A DNA stretch of 46,495 nt from Chloroflexota bacterium (GTDB lineage Bacteria > Chloroflexota > Dehalococcoidia > Bin125): assembly GCA_028873865.1 (NCBI GenBank), contig JAPPNI010000010.1, forward strand, positions 1-46,495, in the 5' to 3' direction. The notes beneath the pieces are model-generated. The model saw only the letters and a list, made by a program, of their open reading frames with translations. It was not told where the DNA came from and ran no database searches. Every line of letters starts with the position of its first letter. The stretch's first letter is position 1. Positions 16,316 to 23,642 of this stretch are shown one piece after another. A program made the translations under genes and the position numbers.

Positions 16316-18004
16316 ATGATGGAAACCAACACCAAACGAACACCCGTCGCGCTCTACGCGCGAGTCTCCAGCGAGCGCCAGGATGTCGATCTTTCCGTCG
16401 CCGCACAGCTTCGCGCCCTGCGCGACTTCGCCGACCGGCACGGCTACGTCGTCGCCCGCGAGTACATCGACGAAGCCGAGAGCGGCCGTGTTGCGGATCG
16501 GCCGCAGTTCCGAAAGATGCTGGACGAGGCCTCGGAATCCAACGCGCCCTTCCAGGAAATCCTGGTCTGGAAGTTCTCCCGCTTCACCCGCAAGCGCGAG
16601 CACGCGGTCGCCTTCAAGTCGATGCTGAGGCGGCGAGGCATCCGAGTCACTTCCATCACCGAGCACGCGGACGACTCTCCCACGGGGCGGTTGATGGAGG
16701 CGATCATCGAGAGCGTCGATGAGTTCTACTCGGAGAACCTCGCCCAAGAGGTCCGGCGCGGGATGCGCGAGGCCGCTTCCCGGGGGTTCTTTATGGCGCC
16801 GGTCGCGCCGTTCGGATTCCGGCGCGTGAAGGTCCAGGACGGCGCCAAGGAGAGACCCAAACTGGAAATCGACGAAGCCGCCGCTCCGGTCGTGAAGGAG
16901 ATCTTCGATAAGGCGCTCCGCGGACACGGCCTCAAGGACATCTGCCGCGATCTGAACGAGCGCGGGATCACCAACAGGGGCAAGCGCTGGCAGCGGGCGA
17001 GCCTTCACAAGCTCCTGGTCAACGAGGCGTACACCGGAACGGCAGTCTGGGGAAAGACCAATAGGGGAAAGAAGGCATCCGACCCCGTCCGTGTCGAGGG
17101 AGCGTGGCCCGGCATCGTCTCGCGCGAACTGTTCGACGCCGTCGGCCAGGCGATGCGTGAGCGCGCTCCCGCCATGCGACCTCCGGCGCGCGTGGGCAGC
17201 AAGTTCATCCTGAGCGGATTGCTGCGCTGCGGAGTCTGCGGCAGTCCTTTCAGTATTCAGAGTGCGAGGAGCGGCAAGTTCGCCTACTACGTCTGCAGCA
17301 AGCTGATGCGCGAGGGCGCCGGCGCGTGCGAGTCGCGTTACCTCAACGCCCCGAAGGTCGAAGGGATTGTGGTCGACAAGATCAAGGAGCGCATCCTTAC
17401 CGACGAGACGATCACAGAACTTGTGACTCTCGTCGCTGAGGAGGTCGATCAGGTGGCCGGTGAGTTGGGCGGCAAGCTGGAGGCGGTCGAGGGCGAACTT
17501 GCGGACGTGCGCAAGCGGCTGTCGCGACTCTACGAGGCCCTAGAGACCAGCGACCTGACGATGGAAGTCCTGTCGCCGCGCATCTACTCGATGCGCCACC
17601 GCGAGGAGCAGCTCATGGCCGCACAGGAAGATCTGAGCCGCCAGCTTGAGAAGCGCCGCGTCGATCTGCCAAGCACCGAGGAGATCAGGGAGTACGTAAA
17701 GGACTTCCGGGAGTTCCTTCAGCAGGGCACGTTCCCCGAGCGGAAAGCGTTGATTCGCAACTTCGTCCAAGAGATCGAGGTGGTCGGCGACCAGGCCACG
17801 CTGACCTACACGATTCCCATGCCGTCGGACGGCGCGACGAAAGAAGAAACGTCCGTTCTCTATTTCGCCAACTCTGGCCTACCACCGCGCCGGACAGATC
17901 GCACGGTTCAAGGCCCGGGACTGTCGCTCGATTCCTTCGTCACGCCCGATTGCGGCCAAATCGGCTGCGGCCAAATCGGCCGCTCGCAGGCGCCTCTCGC
18001 CTAA
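16316..18004 (+). CDS. Large serine recombinase (site-specific integrase)
   Basis: The N-terminal resolvase/invertase domain has the catalytic serine in YARVSSERQ (S18) and conserved arginines in the RPQFRKML and RFTRKREHAV segments. It is followed by a recombinase domain (LNERGITNRGKRWQRASLH), a zinc ribbon (LLRCGVCG near residue 300 with two later cysteines) and a coiled-coil-rich tail, 562 residues in all. This is the architecture of large serine integrases that integrate and excise phages and mobile elements between attP and attB. The start is ATG 16316 with GGAGAGAGGAG just upstream; a further ATG follows directly. The C-terminus contains a duplicated CGQIG from a 15-bp tandem repeat. 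It marks the right end of the element. Confidence 0.92.
   Translation: MMETNTKRTPVALYARVSSERQDVDLSVAAQLRALRDFADRHGYVVAREYIDEAESGRVADRPQFRKMLDEASESNAPFQEILVWKFSRFTRKREHAVAFKSMLRRRGIRVTSITEHADDSPTGRLMEAIIESVDEFYSENLAQEVRRGMREAASRGFFMAPVAPFGFRRVKVQDGAKERPKLEIDEAAAPVVKEIFDKALRGHGLKDICRDLNERGITNRGKRWQRASLHKLLVNEAYTGTAVWGKTNRGKKASDPVRVEGAWPGIVSRELFDAVGQAMRERAPAMRPPARVGSKFILSGLLRCGVCGSPFSIQSARSGKFAYYVCSKLMREGAGACESRYLNAPKVEGIVVDKIKERILTDETITELVTLVAEEVDQVAGELGGKLEAVEGELADVRKRLSRLYEALETSDLTMEVLSPRIYSMRHREEQLMAAQEDLSRQLEKRRVDLPSTEEIREYVKDFREFLQQGTFPERKALIRNFVQEIEVVGDQATLTYTIPMPSDGATKEETSVLYFANSGLPPRRTDRTVQGPGLSLDSFVTPDCGQIGCGQIGRSQAPLA
17951..17980 (+). repeat. 15-bp perfect tandem duplication in the recombinase 3' end
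   Basis: Two adjacent copies of TGCGGCCAAATCGGC encode the repeated CGQIG at the extreme C-terminus of the recombinase. The repeat lies within 55 bp of the gene end and of the border between accessory and transport genes, so it might belong to an attachment-site region. No second copy was noticed at the left edge of the window. Confidence 0.6.
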
Positions 18005-18042
18005 CCGGTTGCCGCCACCTCGCTACCTCCTGCGCGCGAATC

Positions 18043-19197
18043 CTACTCCGCGACACTGAACGACTCGGCTGGCGGGTCAGGGAAGTCCTCCGGCCAGAGC
18101 AACCGGGCCAGGTCCTCGGCGCCGCGAATGTTCCAGTAGGACAGCGTCGTGAAGTGTTTGCTCTCGACCAGGTGCACCGCGCCGTTCTTGATCGCGGGAA
18201 CCTCGGCCAGCGCCTCGTTGTCGAGCAGGCTCTGGCGAAACTCCTCAGCGCCGAACTCGAGCGGTTGGGCAATGATGATGATCTCCGGAGCCATGGCAAT
18301 CACGCCTTCCAGGCTGGTCGTCTGGTTGCCTTGAATGCCCGCAATCTCGGCCGCGTTGACGCCTCCCGCCGCCAGGATCACGCCGCCCTCGGTCGAGTTG
18401 CCCCCGGCAACCCAGAGGGTGTCCGAGTACTGCGTCAGTGCAAGCACGCTCGGCTGAGGCGACTTGATGCTCGTGATCGAGATCAGCGCTTCGTAACGCG
18501 CCTGGACTTCGTCCACGAACTCAAAGGCGCGTTCCTCTTCGCCAAAGATGTAGCCCATCAGAAGGATGCTGTTGATTCGCGCTTCAGGACCCTGGATCAG
18601 CTCGGTCTGGATCACGGCGATGCCGACTCGCTCCAGCGCGTCAATGGCCTCGACCGGGAAGAACGGGCTGGTCACGACCACATCCGGCGACTGCGCGACG
18701 ATCACTTCCGGATCCCGCGAGATCTCCGGCTTGTCCTGAACCAGCGCGGCAACATTCGAGTACGTCGTGTTCTTGGTCACCGCGCCGACCGCAACCAGTC
18801 GCTCATTGGGCACCAGCGCGAGCGTCACCTCATCGTGGCCAATGGAGGCGGTGATGATTCGCATCGGCTTGGCCGGAATACTGACGACGCCGTTAAGCCC
18901 CTCAACCTCCCGCGGCCAGCCGCGATTGCTGGGATCGACGATGCCCCGCACACCCTCGAGCGTCCGTGCGCTCGCCGGTGAAGATTGCGTCTGCTGCGCC
19001 GCCGCTGGCTGCTCGGCCTGTGTTTGAGCCTCGGTCTCCTGCTCTTGCTCAGGCGCGACTTGATCCGACGCCTGAGCGTCGGCCTGTTGCTCCGCCGGGG
19101 GAGGTTCGTCCGACGAGCAGGCAACCACTAGCAGGCCAGAGACCAATGCGGCCAATGCCGCCAGCCATCCCAACCGAAGCACGTTCGAACCCAACAT
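18043..19197 (-). CDS. btuF: Cobalamin-type ABC transporter substrate-binding lipoprotein
   Basis: This is an extracytoplasmic binding protein of the BtuF/FepB (TroA-like) group. A signal peptide ends in a lipobox (LLVVAC, Cys27). A Gln/Glu/Ala-rich linker follows to about residue 75. The binding domain has TNxxxx-type segments (RIITASIGHDEVTLAL, DVVVTSPFFPVEAIDAL) and ends LARLLWPEDF. The ATG at 19197 is preceded by AAAGGAG; a longer frame to 19227 lacks such a site. A cobalamin riboswitch lies upstream, which supports a corrinoid ligand over iron-siderophore. No BtuC or BtuD gene is adjacent; the recombinase gene ends 38 bp beyond its stop. It is 384 residues long. Confidence 0.85.
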   Translation of the reverse strand: MLGSNVLRLGWLAALAALVSGLLVVACSSDEPPPAEQQADAQASDQVAPEQEQETEAQTQAEQPAAAQQTQSSPASARTLEGVRGIVDPSNRGWPREVEGLNGVVSIPAKPMRIITASIGHDEVTLALVPNERLVAVGAVTKNTTYSNVAALVQDKPEISRDPEVIVAQSPDVVVTSPFFPVEAIDALERVGIAVIQTELIQGPEARINSILLMGYIFGEEERAFEFVDEVQARYEALISITSIKSPQPSVLALTQYSDTLWVAGGNSTEGGVILAAGGVNAAEIAGIQGNQTTSLEGVIAMAPEIIIIAQPLEFGAEEFRQSLLDNEALAEVPAIKNGAVHLVESKHFTTLSYWNIRGAEDLARLLWPEDFPDPPAESFSVAE

Positions 19198-19363
19198 GGC
19201 AACTCCTTTCGACGGCTGCCCGCTCACGCCGGGCAGGTCAGTCGTCTGCGCTGATCCAGCAGCAGCACGCGAGGAGTGACGTGGTTCCGAGCGCGAACGC
19301 GGACAGGCTCAGCCCGAGCTGGTCGGCGAACACGGCGATGCGGTTGGAGGACCGTGAGCAATG

Positions 19364-19394
19364 AAAAACCCTCCAACAGCTCCGCCGGAGGGTT
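19364..19394 (-). terminator. Intrinsic terminator, probable riboswitch expression platform
   Basis: On the - strand AACCCTCC (19394-19387) pairs with GGAGGGTT (19374-19367) across a 12-nt loop and is followed by TTTTT, a classical Rho-independent terminator. It lies between the cobalamin riboswitch and the btuF-like gene. Ligand-dependent folding could therefore stop transcription before the gene. Confidence 0.75.
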
Positions 19395-19467
19395 GGTGAT
19401 CGACCTGACCGGACAAATCCGCCCGGAGATCGAGGGACCTCTCTGAAGCGGAGAGTTGTCACCTCTC

Positions 19468-19640
19468 GTCCAGGTAGGTCTCCTGGCTTGCGGGTGGAGG
19501 TCGGCGCCGGGCCCTTCCCATCGGAACATCCGACAGTGGGCGTCAGCTCTCCGTTCTGCTCTTGCGAGCCCCGCTTACAGTGGCGCTACCGCGTCGGATT
19601 CTCACCGACTTCCCTATTCTCCCGGGACGGGCACCTGGAC
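19468..19640 (-). ncRNA. Cobalamin (B12) riboswitch
   Basis: Read on the - strand, the conserved core is all present and in order: AGAATAGGGAAGTCGGTGAG, AATCCGACGCGG, GCCACTGT, then GGGAAGG and GCAAGCCAGGAGACC. The closing helix P1 pairs GTCCAGG (19640-19634) with CCTGGAC (19474-19468). It starts about 70 bp after the dppC-like gene stop and about 270 bp before the btuF-like gene. Bound adenosyl- or methylcobalamin would be expected to reduce expression of that gene through the terminator at 19364-19394. Confidence 0.95.
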
Positions 19641-19657
19641 GAATACTGCTGCGACGG

Positions 19658-19684
19658 AGCCTAGCACCCGCGCTCGCCAGGCAA
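19658..19684 (-). promoter_or_regulatory. Candidate promoter of the riboswitch transcript
   Basis: On the - strand TTGCCT (19684-19679) and an extended -10-like TGCTAGGCT are separated by about 15 nt. This would start transcription just before the riboswitch P1 helix. The match to consensus is moderate and the spacing short. Confidence 0.3.
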
Positions 19685-19709
19685 CAGTTAATCCTGTGTG
19701 CCACAGCCG

Positions 19710-20612
19710 TCAGACTCGCCGCCGCCGGACAGGATCAAGGCGTTCGGTGAGCACGTCGCTGAGGAAGTTCAGGGCGGTCAGCATCAGCGCGAGGATGAGG
19801 ACGGGTCCGAGGACGAAATGCGGAGCGTCGCGCATGAAGGGTCGGCCTTCCTGCATGATCGCGCCGAGGGTCGGGTCGGGGAGCTCCGCGCCCAGGCCGA
19901 GGAAGTTGAGGGCGGCCATGATCAGGACGGATGCGACGATCGCGAGCGGCACCTGGACGGTGAACGCGCCAAACGTGTTGGGCGCGACATGCCGGAAGAG
20001 GATGCGCCGGCCGGAGAGGCCAAGGCAGCGTCCGGCGAGGACATAGTCGCGCTCGCGCTCACGCAGCACTCCGGCGCGAGCCAGACGAGCCGAGCCGGGG
20101 ATGTTGAAAAAGGCGATCGCCACAGCAACGCTGAAGATGCCCGAGCCGATGATCGTGATCAGCAGGATCGCGAAGACGATCCCGGGGAAGGCCAGGAGGA
20201 CGTCCACTCCTCGCATGATCAGGGTGTCGGTGCGTCCTCCGCGCCAACCGGCGGTGTAACCGATGGTGATGCCGACCAGCCAGCCGACGAAGACGGCGAT
20301 GAAGCCGTGCTTGATCGTCCGGCCGAGGCCGATCGAGTTACGGGCAAGCAGGTCGCGTGAGATGTGGTCAGTCCCCATCGGCGCGTCCCAGGTGATACCG
20401 CCGTTTTTGGGAGTGTCGCCGGGTTTGTTCGGGTCGGTGGGATCGAGCACCGGGAAGATGAAGGCAAAGAACAGCAATACCACGAGGACAGTGATCGCTA
20501 GCGCCCCGCGCGGCTCTCGCATGACCGCGCGTAGCTCCGTACCCACGCTGCGGAGGAAATGGAAGCGATCGCTCTCTTCCTCAAAAGGAACGTCCGCGAC
20601 TCGACTCGACAC
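19710..20612 (-). CDS. dppC: Peptide-type ABC transporter permease (DppC/OppC family)
   Basis: An N-terminal transmembrane helix (ALAITVLVVLLFFAFIFPV) is followed by the DppC-type segment PMGTDHISRDLLAR. The binding-protein-dependent permease core has the EAA-like loop (DYVLAGRCLGLSGRRILFRHVAPN), the contact site for the transporter ATPase. The protein has 300 residues, normal for the family. The start is GTG 20612, only 2 bp after the stop of the DppB-type gene. No DppD or DppF ATPase gene follows; the B12 riboswitch begins about 70 bp downstream. The substrate may be a peptide or another small solute. Confidence 0.9.
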   Translation of the reverse strand: MSSRVADVPFEEESDRFHFLRSVGTELRAVMREPRGALAITVLVVLLFFAFIFPVLDPTDPNKPGDTPKNGGITWDAPMGTDHISRDLLARNSIGLGRTIKHGFIAVFVGWLVGITIGYTAGWRGGRTDTLIMRGVDVLLAFPGIVFAILLITIIGSGIFSVAVAIAFFNIPGSARLARAGVLRERERDYVLAGRCLGLSGRRILFRHVAPNTFGAFTVQVPLAIVASVLIMAALNFLGLGAELPDPTLGAIMQEGRPFMRDAPHFVLGPVLILALMLTALNFLSDVLTERLDPVRRRRV

Positions 20613-20614
20613 CG

Positions 20615-21580
20615 CTACGCCTCCGCGCCCTGACCAATGCGGATACGAGGATCAAGCCCGACATAGACCAGGTCAACGATCAGATTGACCACCACGAAGA
20701 CAAAGACGAGCAGGATGGTCGTCGCCTGGATCACCGTGTAGTCGCGGTTGTTGACCGCGTTGATCAGCGCGCGGCCGAGTCCGGGCCAGGTGAAGACCGT
20801 CTCGATCACCAGCGTGCCGCTGAGGATCGAAGCCAGCTCCAAACCCATGATCGTGACCACGGGAATCAGGCTGGGACGCAGGGCATGGCGGATGATGACG
20901 ACGCGGTTCGTGAGGCCCTTGGATCGGGCGGTGCGGATGTAATCCTCAGTCAACGTGTCGAGTAACGACTGCCGCGTGAAGCGGCTGATGTTGGCGGCGA
21001 CGATGCCGCCCAGGGCCAGCGACGGCAGGGCGAGATGCTCGAGCGCTTTGAGTGGATCTTCGGTCAGCGGCACGCGTCCCGAGACCGGCGTCAGGTCGAA
21101 CCAGACGGAGAACACGATTAGATACACAAGTCCGGCGACAAACGATGGCACGCCGATGTTCCAGCCCGTCCAGAGCGCGGCGAACCAGTCGAAGAACCCG
21201 CCGCGGTTGATGGCGGCGAGCACTCCCAGCAGGAGACCCAGGGTGAAGCCGATGATGATCGCCAGACCGGCCAATTCGACCGAAGCGGGAATCGCGTTCC
21301 AGAGGATCTCGGTGACCGGCAATCCGGTCAGCGACATGCCCAGATCGCCGGTGAAAATGCGGCCCAACCAGATCCAGTACTGCTCGTACATCGGCTTGTT
21401 GAGGCCGAGTTCTTCCTTGAGCTGTTCGTAAACCTCAGGGTCCGTGTTGCCCATCGCGTCGCCGATCGCGCCGGCGACCGGGTCGCCCGGGATCAGACGC
21501 ACAGAGGCGAAGATCAGGATCGACGCCAGGAAGAGAACCGGGATCATCTGCGTGATGAGCCGACGAAGTACGTAGGTCAT
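20615..21580 (-). CDS. dppB: Peptide-type ABC transporter permease (DppB/OppB family)
   Basis: The 321-residue inner-membrane permease begins MTYVLRRLITQMIPVLFLAS, the typical DppB start. The characteristic LIPGDPV segment follows at about residue 29, then several further membrane helices and the EAA-type cytoplasmic loop (DYIRTARSKGLTNRVVIIRHALRPS). It forms the translocation channel with the DppC-type partner encoded immediately downstream. The binding-protein gene precedes it by 86 bp, with a strong hairpin in between. Confidence 0.92.
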   Translation of the reverse strand: MTYVLRRLITQMIPVLFLASILIFASVRLIPGDPVAGAIGDAMGNTDPEVYEQLKEELGLNKPMYEQYWIWLGRIFTGDLGMSLTGLPVTEILWNAIPASVELAGLAIIIGFTLGLLLGVLAAINRGGFFDWFAALWTGWNIGVPSFVAGLVYLIVFSVWFDLTPVSGRVPLTEDPLKALEHLALPSLALGGIVAANISRFTRQSLLDTLTEDYIRTARSKGLTNRVVIIRHALRPSLIPVVTIMGLELASILSGTLVIETVFTWPGLGRALINAVNNRDYTVIQATTILLVFVFVVVNLIVDLVYVGLDPRIRIGQGAEA

Positions 21581-21614
21581 GGTCCCCTACGGCGACATGC
21601 AATTCCGTTGGCAA

Positions 21615-21657
21615 AGCCGGCGCGAACGCCTCACCGTTGAAGCGTCCGCGCCCGGCT
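21615..21657 (-). promoter_or_regulatory. Intra-operon hairpin after the peptide-binding protein gene
   Basis: Near-perfect inverted repeat: AGCCGGGCGCGGACGC (- strand, from 21657) pairs with GCGTTCGCGCCGGCT ending at 21615, with one bulge and one G.U pair, and TTTGCC follows. It sits between the binding-protein stop and the dppB start. Such hairpins protect or partly terminate the upstream message and raise binding protein relative to permease; that role is inferred. Confidence 0.55.
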
Positions 21658-21666
21658 GTTGGGTCG

Positions 21667-23565
21667 CTACGTCTGGTCCAGCCAGATCGTTTGCGGATTC
21701 GGAGTGGTCGGTCCCGGATCCGGCACATGCACCCGGTTCGTATAGAACTCGGCCCCGCGCTGACGCGCAATGGCCTGGGCGAACATCACCTCGTGGAACG
21801 TCTCGTTGAACGAGCGCCAGTACTCCTCGGTGTCCTCATGGTTACCGGTCTGGACATCGATGATCATGTCGAGCCAGTGGAAGTAGTTGTCCATGTAGGG
21901 ACGTTCGCGGACCGGGATCGGGTTGCTGGCGTCGCCGCCGCGCTTGGCGTTGCCCTCGCCGTGCAGGGCGTCCTGCATGACCATGGCCAGCGCCGCAGAC
22001 TCGGGCCGGATCCAGTTGCCGAAGCCAATCAGGAAGTTGCCGAAGTCGCCGGCCTGCTGCTTCTCGATCATGACGTTGTACTCGGTCGGGTCGAGCTCGA
22101 GTTCGATGTCGAGGGTCGAGAGTTCGGCCTGCAGCAGCTGCGCCAGGGCCGGCGCGTAGGGGCGGATCGGCAGGGTGCTGGCGGTCAGCACGCTGCCCTC
22201 GCCGACGCCGGCGGCATCGAGCAGCTTGGCGCCCTCGGCCGGGTCGTAGTTGGGGCGGTCCTGGTCTTCGATGTAGCCCTGCGAACCGCGCTGGAAGAAG
22301 AGTCGTCCAGCGTCGTCGTAGGGACCGAAGTAGTCGCGCACCACGCGCTCCTGGTCGACCATCCGCCAGACGCCGTGGCGGGCGCGCGGGTCGGTCGTCG
22401 GCTCGACGTCGATCGCGAAGCGGAAGATCTGGCCGCCGAGGCTGGTCCCGGCCCAACCCCAGTGATCGTCGCTGGCGATCAGCCGGTCGATCGTCTCGGG
22501 GTTGTTGAACGGGATGCCGTTGTGAGAGTCGATGTCGCCCGCCTCCAGGGCGATACCGATGGCGTCCGCGTCGGAGAAGATCGTGTAGGTGATCTCGTCC
22601 ATGTGCGGCGCGCCCATGTGACCCTCGGTGAAGGGGACCAGGCGCCAGCCGGTGTTGGGGTCGTAGCTGTCGGTGTCGAAGCGCCAGGGGCCGGTGCCGA
22701 TCAGCACGGCCTCTTCATTGCGGGCCATGTCGACCGCCGGGGCGGTCTCCGAACCGGCGGTCTCGGGGTGGCCCATGCGCACGTAGGCGGTCAGCGCGCC
22801 GGTGAAGCCGCGCGGCTCACCCAGGTTGAGACGCATGGTGAGGTCGTCGACCGCCTCGGTGCCGGCGATCACCTTGCCCAGGTTGAATGCCGGCGAGCCG
22901 CCGCCGGAGACGCCCTGGTCACGGATCGCCTCGTAGCTGTGCGCCGCGTCGGCAGCGGTGAAGGCGCGTCCGTCGTGGAAGACGACGTTCGGCTTGATGT
23001 CGAAGATCCAGGTCAGGTTGTCGGGAGTTTCCCAGCCGGCGGCAACGTCTGGCTTGATTTCCCAGTCGGGGCTGGCGTACTCCCAGAAGCGGTTGGCGGT
23101 CTCGTCGAGCTGCACCCCGCCGTACTGCGTCAGGCAGTTGTACATGTAGCCGGTCGGGTCGATCGTGCCGTTGTTGCCGGCCGAGTTCCAGGGGAAGCGG
23201 ATCAGCGTCAGCTGCGACGCAGCCGCACGCTTGAAGACGCCCCCGGTCTGGATCACGTTGCCCTGGCTGTCGGTCCGGTCTTCCTGCTGAGCCTGAGCTA
23301 CAGCTGCCTGCTGTTGCTGTTGCTGCTGAGCGGCGGGCTCTTCCTGCTGCTCCTGCTGCATGGCCTGTTGTTCGGCCTGCTGCTCCATTGCCTGCTGCTG
23401 TTGCTGGGTCTGTGCGACGCCCTGCTGATCGTCGTCGTCATCGTCGTCGCCGCAGCCCACCAGCGCCAGTCCGGCTGCGCCGACGCCGGCGCGGGCGCTC
23501 GCCCGCAGGAGTGAACGACGGCTCATTCGCTGCCGCCGCATTCGTGACCAATAGTTCCGTTCCAT
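21667..23565 (-). CDS. dppA: Peptide-type ABC transporter substrate-binding lipoprotein (SBP family 5)
   Basis: A twin-arginine signal (SRRSLL, residues 15-20) precedes a hydrophobic stretch and a lipobox (LVGC, Cys38), so the protein is probably exported folded and lipid-anchored. A run of seven aspartates and about 50 residues very rich in glutamine form a flexible spacer. The family-5 binding domain follows (WIFDIKPNVVFHDGRAFTAA, then DIDSHNGIPFN). The ATG at 23565 is chosen because it begins just before the Tat motif. The open frame to 23691 would overlap the upstream gene. It is 632 residues long. It likely shares a transcript with the halogenase-like gene 78 bp upstream and with dppB and dppC downstream. 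Confidence 0.88.
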   Translation of the reverse strand: MERNYWSRMRRQRMSRRSLLRASARAGVGAAGLALVGCGDDDDDDDQQGVAQTQQQQQAMEQQAEQQAMQQEQQEEPAAQQQQQQQAAVAQAQQEDRTDSQGNVIQTGGVFKRAAASQLTLIRFPWNSAGNNGTIDPTGYMYNCLTQYGGVQLDETANRFWEYASPDWEIKPDVAAGWETPDNLTWIFDIKPNVVFHDGRAFTAADAAHSYEAIRDQGVSGGGSPAFNLGKVIAGTEAVDDLTMRLNLGEPRGFTGALTAYVRMGHPETAGSETAPAVDMARNEEAVLIGTGPWRFDTDSYDPNTGWRLVPFTEGHMGAPHMDEITYTIFSDADAIGIALEAGDIDSHNGIPFNNPETIDRLIASDDHWGWAGTSLGGQIFRFAIDVEPTTDPRARHGVWRMVDQERVVRDYFGPYDDAGRLFFQRGSQGYIEDQDRPNYDPAEGAKLLDAAGVGEGSVLTASTLPIRPYAPALAQLLQAELSTLDIELELDPTEYNVMIEKQQAGDFGNFLIGFGNWIRPESAALAMVMQDALHGEGNAKRGGDASNPIPVRERPYMDNYFHWLDMIIDVQTGNHEDTEEYWRSFNETFHEVMFAQAIARQRGAEFYTNRVHVPDPGPTTPNPQTIWLDQT

Positions 23566-23642
23566 CTCGCTCACTTTCCTGTCTGATCGGACAGGGCCGG
23601 CCTGCCAATCTTGAGATACCTGACCACAATAACAGGGATTGT

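Larger units (their letters stand above)
1..18004. mobile_element. Putative integrative element carrying a defence island
   Basis: The stretch combines a conjugation/packaging-type ATPase and a replication-relaxation protein at one end with a large serine recombinase at the other. Between them lie a type I restriction-modification system and three toxin-antitoxin-like pairs plus unknown genes. Past the recombinase, transport and metabolism genes begin at once. The right boundary is therefore placed near the recombinase 3' end. The left boundary is outside or at the edge of the window, and no attachment-site pair could be confirmed. That this is one element rather than several nested insertions is inference. 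Confidence 0.5.

Noticed and set aside
21637..23514. 625-codon open frame on the + strand
   Set aside because: It is antisense to the peptide-binding lipoprotein. Its Val/Gly/Asp/Arg-rich sequence and leucine run mirror the Gln-rich linker on the other strand.
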